This document shows positions 21,097 through 31,726 of a stretch of 64,000 nt of DNA, piece by piece. The number at the start of each line of letters is the position of its first letter. Positions within the stretch are counted from its first letter, which is position 1. A model generated the notes under the pieces. That model saw nothing but the letters and a program-made list of their open reading frames with translations, did not search any database and had not been told where the DNA came from. Both the position numbers and the translations under genes were made by a program. Origin of the DNA: Congeria kusceri (Eukaryota; Mollusca; Bivalvia; Myida; Dreissenidae); assembly GCA_027627225.1 (NCBI GenBank), contig CM051034.1, positions 17,468,980 through 17,532,979 of the forward strand, written 5' to 3'.

Positions 21097-22720
21097 TTAA
21101 TATTTGCCGGAGGTCTGGATGCCGTAGCCTCCGAAGCCTCCTTGCGGACGGTAACCACCGCCGATACTGTAACCTCCGCCCATTCCGGATTCGAAACCAT
21201 TTTCGTAGCCAGCATTAATTCCGTATCCGCCTCCAATGCCTGCGTCAAAACCCTTTCCGTATCCACCGCCCATTCCGTAGCCGGCCTCAACAGCCAAACC
21301 GCTTCCAAATCCAGACACAATGCCTTGACCGTAACCGGTTTCGGATCCTTTGCCGAAGCCTTCAAATCCTCCCTGAAGACCGTATCCGCTCATGCCTCCA
21401 TATCCACTGATGAGACCTCCCTTGCCAATGCCTCCAAAACCACCGCCGATAAGACCTCCCTTGCCTCCCCAGCCACCAAGACCACCGGCGATAAAACCTC
21501 CCTTTCCATAGCTTCCAAGACCACCGCCGATGCCGTAGCCTCCGCCCATTCCATTTCCGTAGCCTCCAAGACCACCGCCGATAAGACCTCCCTTGCCATA
21601 TCCTCCAAGACCACCGCCGATGCCGTAGCCTCCGCTCATTCCCTTGCCATATCCTCCAAGACCACCGCCGATAAGACCTCCCTTGCCATAGTCTCCACGA
21701 CCACCGCCGATGGCGTAGCCTCCGCCCATTCCCTTCCCGTAGCTTTCAAGACCACCGCCGATCAAACCCCCTTTGCCATAGCCTTCAAAACCACCGCCGA
21801 TGCCGTAGTCTCCGCTCATTCCCTTTCCGTAGCCTTCAAGACCACCGCCGATAAGACCTCCCATGCCGTAGCCTCCAAGACCACCGCTGATAATGTAGTC
21901 TCCGCCCATTCCCTTTCCGTAGCCATCAAGACCACCTCCGAAACCGACTCCACTAAGACCGTATTTAGATCCAGCCCCAATGTTTAGTCCTCCTGTTGAT
22001 AGAAATATTAGCAGTTCTTGTATTACCGTTTTGAATAATTTTAACAAACGCTATAATGCAAACGGTCGAGCGTGTATGATTAAATAGGATTTGTTTGCAT
22101 TTGTTGTAAAGCTTTCATGAATTGTCTCAATTGCAAAACCTCAAGCATTTCGACTGAAAGAACTTATAAATACGACAACAAAAAACATAAAAGGCAAAAA
22201 CAGATGCTGCCTCGGTCGGGGATCAAACTCACAACTTCATGATCAAAGGTTATGTCAGGTATCACTCGGTCAGATGTTCTTATGTACATGAGCATGTATT
22301 GAACTTACGTTGTGTTAGTGATACACATGTTTGAAAAAATTGAACCAAAAATAAAAGAAGTGTTTCTCCTATTCAGTCGTGTAGTTATAAACGCTTTACA
22401 GTTTGGAATCGCTTTGGAATATAATTATATCTGTTTGTTTCTTCATTTTTTCGAATTTATTGACAAAAGGTTTGGGAAAATGTCAAACTTGCCTGTCTGT
22501 GAATATGTCCATTAAAAACATCTCAATGTGTGTTAAACCAACTGTTAGCAAAGTTGTCCCCCTAACTGACATTAAGGGGACATAATTCACAAAAAGAAGT
22601 TTATTTATTTCTCTTTACAGAAATAACATTTTACTTACCGCCAATAGCTCCGCCCCGTCCGTAGTAGTCGGCGTTGGCGGCCAGGGCGCCTAGCAACAGG
22701 ATAGCAACAGTCTTCAGCAT
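21097..22720 (-). CDS. Gene 4: secreted glycine/tyrosine-rich structural protein, long form
   Basis: Coding exons 22720-22639 and 21992-21097 join in phase 1 (GGCG|GTAAG ... CAACAG|GAGGA) to 325 residues. The ATG is 2 nt after the acceptor TTTCAG. The signal peptide is MLKTVAILLLGALAANA and the mature start DYYGRGGAIGG. Residues from about 40 to 240 are a block of 30-residue repeats alternating GGLIGGGLGGYGKGM and GGYGIGGGLGGYGKG; the C-terminal 90 residues are less regular, with a Gly/Tyr/Ser tail ending GIQTSGKY. Lysines sit regularly after Gly (GKG). Cys is absent. Such chains are seen among molluscan shell-framework and byssal proteins; no enzyme activity is expected. Assignment to either tissue is inference. 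The frame is intact and codon use is like genes 2 and 6. It is the longest member here. Confidence 0.85.
22200..22285 (-). repeat. Possible tRNA-derived SINE fragment in gene 4 intron
   Basis: On the minus strand the segment reads GACCGAGTGATACCTGACAT ... GTGAGTTTGATCCCCGACC, resembling pol III A and B boxes (B-box-like GAGTTTGATCC). There is no tail or target duplication that I can define, so this is tentative. Confidence 0.3.
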
Positions 22721-23289
22721 GGCTGAAACAAAAAATTGGATACATGTGAAAAATGAGAATATACATTTTTTTTTATAACAAAAAATGCACATGATTTAAT
22801 AACTTTTGTTTTATTAAATTTGTACAATGTATACTGTCGCAACCATGTGAAAAACGGCCTTCTTTGTTTACAGTTTCGGATGTGTTTTTTTTTCATTAAT
22901 GTGAGTCCAGACGAACAGGTAAAGCTCGTACACGTGTACTGTGTGTTTTTTTTCAAGTATATAGTAAGTAGATGCCCCTTAATTTATCGTTTGCATCTGA
23001 ATCTATGAAATTCACATAGAAAAATAGAAAACGTGTACTGTTCGCGTTTTTTTCAAGAATACTTAAGTAGAATCTTTGACAATCACATAGAAAAATTTAA
23101 TGGTAACTAAATGGTAACTACGTGTATTCAAAGTAATAGATAACTTAATAAATAAATGCATGAATTATTGAAAAAACAACAAACATATTACACATGTATA
23201 GCAAATACATTTATTAAAAATTTAAAATAAATAAATCAATAAATAAATCAATAAATAAATGAATAAATAAACAAGTAGTAACAACTTAC

Positions 23290-23430
23290 TTTGAGCGTGA
23301 GTCGACCAGTGAATGCTGGAGGAACATACAAACGAACGCTATTTATACGTTATCAACGTCGGTTACGTTGGCTCTTGAGCCATGGGAAAAGACGTAACAG
23401 GCGGTAACGTAGGAACATTCCCAAATTGAA
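23290..23430 (-). promoter_or_regulatory. Gene 4 promoter and leader exon
   Basis: Canonical TATAAATA at 23340-23347 (minus). The leader exon ends at 23290 before donor GTAAGTTG, 50-57 nt downstream. Upstream are GGTTACGTTGG, GACGTAACAGGCGGTAACG and, farther out near 23577-23638, TTACGTCACAG, GGTTACGTCGATTACG and GACGTATAATATAAC. Confidence 0.7.
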
Positions 23431-23543
23431 ACGTCAGGATAACAAAAATGATTTGCACATTAGTGTCCAGGATAAGATATCGATTGATGGTGTTTTAATT
23501 GAACGTTCACAACGTCAAATTTAACGGACACTACAGACCGATC

Positions 23544-23559
23544 GGGGGGGGGGGGGGGT
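23544..23559. repeat. Poly-G run
   Basis: An uninterrupted run of about 15 G upstream of the gene 4 promoter. Confidence 0.8.
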
Positions 23560-23937
23560 TGAAGATCGATAGGGGCATTACGTCACAGAAGCGTTAGGTC
23601 GTGGCGTGGTCGGTTACGTCGATTACGAACAAGACGTATAATATAACTGTTCGGTTCAGATACGGTGTTCCAATAAATTATTGAATACTTGCATGTAATA
23701 TAAACTGTTCAAATCGTTAATATAACGTACAATATAACTTTATGGCTTAAGATACGGTTGTCTAATTTTAATCTTAATCATTCATGTAAAAATACTTAAA
23801 ATTCTGTTTAAAAAAAAAAATTGTAAATCATATTGTGTTTAATTTAGAGTACTTGCATTCTTATTTTGTACATTCACAGAGCAGGCTTCTACGACTTTTT
23901 CAAGTAGTCTTATTAACAAGATTGTTTTTTTTTATCC

Positions 23938-24208
23938 AGCGTGTCGTGGGAAAACCGGGCTTAATGCGTGTGCGTAAAGTGTCGTCCCGGATCAGCCTGT
24001 GCAATCCGCACACGCTAATCCAGGACGGCACTTTCCGCATACAGTGGATTTCTGTTCAAACGAGACTTCATTGAAACAGAAAATACCATAAAAGCGCAAA
24101 GTGCCGTCCCGGATCATCCCGGTATTTTATGTATCAAGGAAGTCTCTTCTAAACATAACTCCAACGTATGCGGAAATTGCTGTCTTGGATGAGCCCACGA
24201 CACGCCTC
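23938..24208. mobile_element. Palindromic GAGGCGTGTC element
   Basis: Left end CGTGTCGTGGGAAAACCGGG, right end CCCACGACACGCCTC. The internal GTGTCGTCCCGGATCAGCC hairpin is present, and an (AT)n tract follows the right end. Confidence 0.7.
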
Positions 24209-24262
24209 ATATATATATATATATATAAACGGTATTAGTGTTCAAAGACTTGCGCAGCGTAA

Positions 24263-24668
24263 GACCATACAAATTTGATTCTGTGTTAAGCGTCCTCATG
24301 ATTTTCCAAAACCTACCAACCAGGCAGGAAAAAAAAACAATGAGTCGATAAAACAAAGCTGTTTTCTTTCACAACTTATTAATGGCAGTGGTACAAGCTA
24401 AACCAAATGTTTACCTGCAAAACTGTTATATATATCATCTTTACATTGGGAACCTCTTTAATACAGTATATTAACTGTGTAAATTGACAAGGTGCACACT
24501 ATTTTTACAAATATTGGTTAAAACACATAAAAGTCATTTTTCCCAATTTGTATATGCTTTCCAAGTCGATTTTTAACATTGTCAAAATTGTTCTTGTTTT
24601 TTTTTTTGTTCAGGCATCTAAAAACCTACCAGCCCAAGGACGCTAAACACCGAATCAAATTGGTATGG
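24263..24668. mobile_element. Inverted-repeat element with GACCATACAAATTTGATTC ends
   Basis: Left arm CCATACAAATTTGATTCTGT...TTAAGCGTCCT...AAAACCTACCAACC; right arm is its inverse (AAAACCTACCAGCCCAAGGA...CGAATCAAATTGGTATGG). About 400 bp, non-coding. Confidence 0.55.
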
Positions 24669-24904
24669 CCCAACACGGGATGACTGTCTGAAATTGAGGC
24701 CATGTAACACGTTCTTCTTTTTCACGGTATATGCGTACATATGGCCGTACTTTTCATGTTGCTGAATTTGAAGGTGTAACATTGGGCATCTTAGTGAAAG
24801 TTGTTTTTGAAGTAAAAGCTTTAATATAACGTTTTGAAGTTTGAAGGCAGAAGTTAAAATGTGCCAGACTGGATCAAAATAAACGATGAATGTGGAAATA
24901 CCAG

Positions 24905-25475
24905 TTCACAAAAGGGCCAGGACACATGACAACGAAAGTTTTCAATCTCAAACTTATTCTTAACTAAAAATATTGACCAATGACAATGCTTGTAACAGTA
25001 GAACTGTCCTATCCATTGGTTTAATATTTAAGATTGAGACTTGGATTAAATCGTGGGTCCAGGGCTGGTATTTATAAAGAATCTTAGTCGAAAATTAAGG
25101 AAAAATCTTAACATTCTCAAATTTAATTATTGGATCTTCTGACAAAGTAAGGTATTTCTGAAAGATTTTGACACATAATTTGCAATATAATTTAAAGTGT
25201 ATTAATATCTAGCATTAGTCATGCAAATGTTCCAAAGCATAGTGTTTTAACACGAATTTAAATTTTGACTTATGTTCAAGTTAAGTTAAGAACGGTTTAA
25301 GAATCTTTATAAATATGGGCCCTGGACATATGACCACGTTCTCAATCTCAAACTTACTATAAAGTTAAATATTGGCCATGGGAATGTCGCTTACATGTGA
25401 GCTTCGATTTTCATTGGTTCAAAATTTAGAATTAAGACTAAATTTAAGATTGCGAACTGACGTAGTCGTGGAGCC
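24905..25475. repeat. Nested small inverted-repeat elements
   Basis: 25050-25324 has inverted ends CCAGGGCTGGTATTTATAAA / TTTATAAATATGGGCCCTGG around a palindromic AT-rich core. On both sides (24905-25048, 25318-25475) lie related sequences with ACATGACnACG...TCTCAATCTCAAACTTA and their internal inverse TAAGATTG, which suggests one element inserted in or beside another. Confidence 0.5.
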
Positions 25476-25480
25476 ATTTA

Positions 25481-25809
25481 GGCGTAAAACAAATATGTTT
25501 GTTTCAGGTAACATGCACACACAAAAACAGGGTAGGTAGGGCGGGATTTTTTTTAATTTTTTTTTTGGTAAATGGTCAACTTGATGATTCTAAAACTGAA
25601 TAAATATTCCAAACATATCAGTAGTATCCTTAAACATTGTTTATAAGTGGATACTATCAAAACAACACACTTATTTATCCATTTAATTATTGAAAAAGGT
25701 AAATAAAACAAAAATCAATTTGACAAACCCAATAAAATGTTCTAGGGTCGGGGCATTTTTTTTAGGGTAGGTCGGGTTACCTGAAACAAACATATATTTT
25801 TTTCACGCC
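25481..25809. mobile_element. PIF/Harbinger-like MITE, copy 2
   Basis: Same ends as at 16498-16847 (GGCGTAAAACAAATATG ... TTTTTTTCACGCC), flanked by the 3-bp duplication TTA (25478-25480 and 25810-25812). The interior AATGGTCAACTTGATGATTC and TCTAGGGTCGGGGC are nearly identical to copy 1. Confidence 0.75.
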
Positions 25810-26739
25810 TTAGCAAGAACATGCGGGCAACATTTCATGGTGGGATAAATTGATATCGTTGTATAATGTTAATATACATCCGAAAATCTTGCTTAGCCAT
25901 GCACCGCAACTGTCAGAAAACGTCAAGTAAGTGTAATAGGGGACACGATACGAAATTCCCGACGTGCAGATCCACGTGCGTCATCCCGGTCATTATAATA
26001 AACGTGACCTATCAGTTGTAACACCTAACGACATTTAACACTTCCCCTATGAATTGAAAAACTAGTTTTAACTAGATAAAGACCCGAAACTCGGATCTGA
26101 AACCCCATGACATACATACTGTACATGTAGGCATAAATGCGATATATACAATTACATAGATTTCAACATAAACTACATCTACATATTTTGTAATTTATAT
26201 TTCCGCACAAAAATTACATCTTCCATCGCCTATATTTGGTCTGGGACTGATCTGTCATTTGCGTCCCCAATGTGTAAATAAATGACGCATTATTCCATAA
26301 AGTGGATTTCGATATTGGTATTATTAGCTCTTCGTTTCAATATTTACAATGGGCGTTATTCGGCACAGACAAAATCTAGACCAGAAAGAATACGATTTCC
26401 ATTAAGGTTGGGTTGTGAAAGAACATTAATAAGTAAATACAATTTGAAACAGTAAAACGTATTTCGATTTTACTTAATTAAGCCATTTCGTTATAAACCA
26501 CACCAAAAAGAAAATTACGCTTAATAGCCAAAATACGTGTTAAAAACATTGAATAGTTATAGTATAGCTGGCCAGAAAAACATCGGAGAGCACTATAATC
26601 AAACTCGGTCTGTAAATTTACTTCTCCGGTACTTTGAATGTCATTAAAAAAAGTTAAATAACGTTAATATGACAACTTATCTAATATCTGATCACAACAT
26701 ATGTGTGTAATTCTAATGAAGACGGATTTCCACACTTCG
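25810..26739. other. Intergenic, no feature seen
   Basis: AT-rich DNA with no gene, RNA or clear repeat that I can support. Confidence 0.4.
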
Positions 26740-26900
26740 GTCATGTCAAACTCACATGAAGACGTTACGCCCCCCCCCCAGACCAAAATTACGTCGTGTA
26801 AATTATTTTGACGTGGCCGACACGTTATATATATAAGTTTAGATCAAGCGTTGAAACGTTAACCGCAATCGTATAAAATAAGAGCCAAATAAAGACGTTC
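26740..26900 (+). promoter_or_regulatory. Probable relict promoter of pseudogene 5
   Basis: GAAGACGTTACGCCC, AAATTACGTCGTG and TTTTGACGTGGCC precede TATATATATAAG at about 26829-26840. A second TATA-like CGTATAAAATAAG follows at 26870. No GTAAGT donor is found at the usual 50-60 nt spacing, in contrast to the intact genes. Confidence 0.45.
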
Positions 26901-27786
26901 TCACAAATTCTTGGGAGCCAAATATTTAAGAAACTCATTGATAATTTTATGGTTTTACTTTATTAAAATAAAGTGAATGTTCATTGAAAAATAATTAAAA
27001 CCGATCTCATGTTTTGCTTTTAGCACGGTATTTAATGATTTAGAATAATGACATTGTTTTCAAAGTCAACTTGACCAAAGTTCTTAGATGTATTCTTTAG
27101 GTTCTAAATTTATAACATTTACACATGTAAATAATACTAGCAATCATAGACATATTGCATAATCAAATGTTAATTGTACTTATTAAGTGCAATACTAAGT
27201 ACACGTTATCAGCCTTGACGAATAAATTTTGAAATCAGTAGACTGTCCGTTCACTCGTTCACTAAGCCAGCTAAAAAGACTGGACCAGACGACAATTAAG
27301 TGGACCATAGTATTTCTTTCACGTTTTTGTACCGGTATTCAATCTGTTATAGAAATAATTAAAACAATCATGGTTTTTAGACTGTCAATAAATTAAAAAA
27401 AGTTTTCGTTATTAACTATGATTTTCTTAATGACCAAAGGACCTTAAAGTGATAGACTTTCGGGCAAGTTAAGTTAACCACGGTCCGTGGTCCACTGGTT
27501 AATCGTGAGGACTGCGTATGGTTAAAATTCTTTTTTTTCTTGGATCGTTTATAATTATGTTCAACAAATTTATTACACATGAAGATCAAAATATATCCAG
27601 AATTTTCATATAGCATATCAAACCGAAATGCGCTGAAAAGTAAACCGTTCATGCACATACTTTTATATAGCATCTTAAGACATAATATTATTATTGTCAA
27701 TTATATAAAAAAAATTTAACGAGATGCAAACATGATGCTAAAAATGTTACACTAACGAGTTGATGTTTCTTTTTCTTGTTTCAGCC

Positions 27787-29494
27787 ATGCTGGAGACTGT
27801 TGCTATCCTGTTGCTAGGCCCCCCTGGCCGCCAACGCCCAGTACTACGATTTGTTTTTCGGTATTTCAAACATTTTAAATGATTTACAGAATATCAACAT
27901 CAATCCATACCTGTTTCTAAAAATAATGAAGACACTAAATAAAAACAACAACAACACAATATGACGTAATATGTGTCAACTGATGTACATTTGTTTTGTT
28001 CCAATAATCGTTTTGCACCTATCAATATTTACCGCCATTTGGGGAGCGGCGGGCATATACGGGTCTTATGACTGGAAGCGATTCCCGACAGGCGGGAATT
28101 CGACGCGCCGAATAATTCGGGTCCAGCGAAATATACTTAGTCCCGCTAATATTGGGCTCCCAAGTATCATCCACTGTGGGGATTTAGACAAAAATGCTTG
28201 GCTCCGGGGTGGGTAATTAGACCCCAAAGAATAAAATTTGTCAAATTCCCCTGGGTCAGCCCGCCGCTCCCCCTCGGGGGAAGATATTTATAGGTGCATT
28301 TGGACTATACATACGTGTACATGTATATATGTTATGTCAATTGCTACCTCCGCATAGGTAGTTATGTTTTGCTGGCGGTTGTTTAACTTTTTGTCTGTTA
28401 ATTACGCAAGAAGATATTGACGTATTTGCATTACATTTTTTTCTGGAAAGGTTTGAAATGGGCCAATTGACAAATGCTTTTTGATTTCTGTTGTGACCCG
28501 GATCACCATCAGGAGTCAGGATTAAAAAAAAGGATTCTTGATTATTTGGAGATAAAGCGAATTGCATTGACGGAGGTCGGCACTCTCACATTGCTTTCTT
28601 TTTCATTAATATAAGTTGTATTTTACATGACAATCATTCCCGGTTTTAGATAACGACGAATCCTTCGGCTGGGGCAAAGGCATGGTCGAAGGAAGTCAGG
28701 GGTACGTGGAAACAACTATTGATACATACCAATAAATATCAGTAATTCGATTGTTTGGATATAATATTTCATTTCAATTATGGAAATACGGTCTTGGTGG
28801 CGGTCTTTGAAGGATTCGGAGGCTACGGCAAGGGCGGTTACGGTCTTGGAGGATTCGGATCTGGCTTAGGAATTGGGGTTATGGAAAGGGTTATGGATCC
28901 GGAATCGTCGGAGGTAACGGAATCGGCGGAGGTTATGGAATCGGCGGTGGTTACGGAATCGGCGATGGTTAAGGAATCGGCGATGGTTACGGAAAGGGTT
29001 TTGGATCCGGAATCGTCGGAGGTAACGGAATCGGCGATGGTTACGGAATCGTCGATGGTTACGGAAAGGGCTGCGGATCCGGAATCGGAGGTAGACTCGT
29101 TGGAGGTTGGAATTGGTCTTAAGGGTGGAAACGGCCGTGGCTTGATAGGAGGATTCGGAAGGGGCGGTGAAGCGGTAAGGGTTTCGGATCCGGATTGGAG
29201 GATGTGATCGTCTGTGGTTACGGAATGGGCGGTGGTAACGGAAAGGATTTCGGTTTTTGATTCGAAGATATGATCGTTGGTGGTTACGGAATGGGCGGTG
29301 GTTACGGAAAGGGTTTCGGTTTTTGATTCGAAGATTTGATCGTCAGTGGTTACGGAATGGGCGGTGGCTACGGAAATAATTACGGAATTGGCAGTGGAAT
29401 CGATATGAAAGGAGGATACGGCACTGTAGTGATCGGAGGTTACGGAATGGGTGGTGGCCTCGTTTCAAAAGGCAAATCTCTCGCCAGCTATTAA
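27787..29494 (+). pseudogene. Gene 5: decayed relative of gene 6
   Basis: The three-exon plan of gene 6 is recognisable. Exon 1 (27787-27860) follows TTTCAG|CC and encodes MLETVAILLLG, but is 74 nt instead of 73 because of one extra C in the Gly-Ala-Leu region, which shifts the frame inside the signal peptide. Mini-exon 2 (28651-28702) has good splice sites and encodes DNDESFGWGKGMVEGSQG, five codons shorter than in gene 6 with the same phases. The acceptor of exon 3 is gone: TTGTAG in gene 6 is replaced by AATTATGG near 28780. Exon 3 sequence then shows GTCTTTGAAGG instead of GTCTTGGAGG, a deletion before GGGGTTATGG, GGTTAAGG stops and TTTTTGATTCG stops, yet its very end (AAAGGCAAATCTCTCGCCAG, GKSLASY then TAA) matches gene 6. 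AATAAA is at 29727-29732. It is certainly non-functional as a full-length protein. Confidence 0.8.
28014..28298. mobile_element. Short TIR element inside intron 1 of pseudogene 5
   Basis: 285 bp with inverted ends TGCACCTATCAATATTT / GATATTTATAGGTGCA and a GC-rich interior with inverted words GGGGAGCGGCGGGC / GCCCGCCGCTCCCC. The base composition is clearly unlike the AT-rich surroundings. Confidence 0.6.
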
Positions 29495-29739
29495 ATATCA
29501 ATCCAGTATTTTCTCGCCGATGACAACGGTGGCACTCCAACAGTAGTTTATGACCGGTAACCTGAAACATAAATGAACTTCAATGCGACAACCCATGTTT
29601 GCATGGAACTCACATCATCCAATAGACCGATCACACATTTGTGCATTTTTTATTCCGGGTCATTCGTGCTTTTTTGCAATGTTATCTGCCATTTACGCCA
29701 TGGTGTTTGGTTGTTTTATTTCTCTGAATAAATATTGAA

Positions 29740-30265
29740 GAAATTTTGAGAATTTATTTATTACTTAAGGGATATATTCACAGAATGTTCGTATTTAAAA
29801 AAAAATGGCACAAATGTCTTAACTGCAGAAACTCAAACATTTCGACGAAAAATCTGTAATATTACATCAATTAAGCATAAACAAGAGAAATCAAAGCGCT
29901 GAACGCCTGACAGTTGGTCGCTCATGCGTTACACTGGGCAAAGTCAGTCTTTTCAAATGTTTATAGCAACACAAATTTATTTAAATCGAACGACGCATTT
30001 GCGACATATATTGTTGAGATTTTGTCTAAACGAAAATCGTTTCGCAGTTTTGTATCTAATCAATAAAATATAATGATTCTTTAATAACCAGTAACTTAAA
30101 CGTGCGCAGTGTACTTATATTTTCAATAGGCCTACCATAACCGTGTTTTAACCTTTTTATTACATACCTTCAACGCAAGTCAACGAAACAATTTACTGCC
30201 TTCATTCTTTCTTATATTTAATAATATGCGAGCTAGCAAAACGTTTTGCTCCTATGCCTGAATTT
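29740..30265. other. Intergenic, no feature seen
   Basis: AT-rich DNA downstream of pseudogene 5 in which I see no gene or repeat. Confidence 0.4.
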
Positions 30266-30269
30266 CTCA

Positions 30270-30608
30270 TTATTCACCCTTGCTTTGAAGTTCGAAGCCA
30301 GTTTGTTTTACCCCATGGACGTCTGATTTCGTTTTTATTTTGGTATTTTCATTTTTCATGGAATCAACAAATTCGTGAATATCAAATTTTCGCTCATTGT
30401 CTTTAATATGGCAGTCTAATTCCAAAAAATAAGCTGCTAAAACCTTTTGCGTACGCTCCGCGGCAGCTATTTTGACGTTGCTAATGACGTCAAGCGCAGT
30501 TAACGACGGCACGTGAAATCGATCGTGTGCCATGCCCCAGCCGGTATCAGGCACATAAGGAAGTAGAAAAGCCATATCGGCACACCTTATGTGAATTTTC
30601 GAATCCAT
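30270..30608 (-). CDS. Hypothetical 112-codon open frame
   Basis: This is an ATG-to-TAA frame with fairly balanced amino-acid use (MDSKIHIRCADMAFLLPYVP at the start; a Lys/Asp/Glu-rich second half). Unlike most open stretches in the window it is not low-complexity or repeat-derived. No domain, signal peptide or membrane segment is recognised. It could be a small gene, one exon of a larger gene (possible donor CAAGG|GTGAAT at its end), or a relic of a transposon. It has no visible relation to the glycine-rich family. Support is weak. Confidence 0.3.
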   Translation of the reverse strand: MDSKIHIRCADMAFLLPYVPDTGWGMAHDRFHVPSLTALDVISNVKIAAAERTQKVLAAYFLELDCHIKDNERKFDIHEFVDSMKNENTKIKTKSDVHGVKQTGFELQSKGE

Positions 30609-30939
30609 ATCAGAAAGAAATCAACGTAATTTGTTACTATTTATAGCAAGGTATGTAATAACATAAGTTATTCACTTGAAACGTTGAATATACCTTTGCC
30701 ATTATACGGCTTATCCCAATTGCCACTTTAGCCCAGCGCAATGTACATTTCTAAAACACGGTCTTTCATGTATTGCAGAATGTTTTTCAAATATGTTGAA
30801 AATGAAATAGAATTAAAATAGTTTTAGAGCCAGTAAATGAAATCCCTCTGGTAAAATATCGCAAAAAATCGCAGACATAATACTTACATGCATGTATTTC
30901 AAACACTGTTTATCATGTCTAATATCACAATGGGACCGC

Positions 30940-31685
30940 CAGTGGCGTAGCTACATGTAGGCCTTGTAGGCCCGGGCCTACCACTTTTTCTCAAAGGTGA
31001 CAACAATAAATGGCCTAAAAATGCAATAAAACTCGAAGGGTACGAGGGGTTTACGGGTCGAACAATTTAATTCCTTATTTCAGAGATCGATTAAAATACG
31101 ATCTAAATATAAAAAAAATAATTTACGGAATTTGCCTTCTGACAAAAATAAAAATAGACACAAGCGGATTATTAAGCTTTGCCGGATTCTACTATTCCAG
31201 CAACATCGGCAGTTAAGCTGTATGAAGAGGCTGAAAACTTATCTGCGGTCAACCATGACAGCAGACAGGCTTTCCAGCCTTTCAATGAAAGCTATTGACA
31301 TTAAACATATCATTAATACATTTGCGGCCGTCAAAAGTCGTGAAGTGGAGTTCTATTGAAAAGTGCTGACAGACATAATTGACACTTTAAGCAACTGACG
31401 TGAACGGATAGAGTTAAGGCCCATGTAAGGCTCCACGCACATGTATATGTTTGTTTATAACTATTTTGTTTGAAGGACCTGTAATCTGAATGAGTTTGAT
31501 GAAGGCTATTAAGTATGCAGAGCATGGGCTTGTTGTTTTATATTTATTTGTTTATACTGTACATGTATCCGCATAATTCATAGTCATATTTATAATGTTA
31601 AATTATTGTCTTTGACAATTTTCTAACTTCGTATCTTGACCTTATGACCGAACTTACAACACGAAATAGCCTAGCTACGCCACTG
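30940..31685 (+). mobile_element. Internally deleted hAT DNA transposon
   Basis: 746 bp with 14-bp perfect inverted ends CAGTGGCGTAGCTA / TAGCTACGCCACTG and an exact 8-bp target duplication GGGACCGC (30932-30939 and 31686-31693). Both traits are diagnostic of the hAT superfamily. Only the C-terminal end of the transposase is left, so it cannot move by itself. Confidence 0.88.
31132..31359 (+). pseudogene. hAT transposase C-terminal dimerisation-domain remnant
   Basis: The frame encodes a short unrelated start and then SCMKRLKTYLRSTMTADRLS followed by SLSMKAIDI, IINTFAAVKSREVEFY and a stop. This is the end of the hATC dimerisation region, in which 'S..RLKTYLRSTM...RL..L....I' is the familiar pattern. 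The zinc-finger, catalytic and insertion domains are missing. It is part of the internally deleted element around it. Confidence 0.75.
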
Positions 31686-31726
31686 GGGACCGCCTATTGT
31701 ATATATTTTTTAACACAGTGGTAACG

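Noticed and set aside
21142..21987. A 281-codon plus-strand open frame opposite gene 4
   Set aside because: It is the antisense of the gene 4 glycine-rich exon; its Thr/Ser/Ala repeats follow from complementing GGN codons, and it has no splice, promoter or signal-peptide support.
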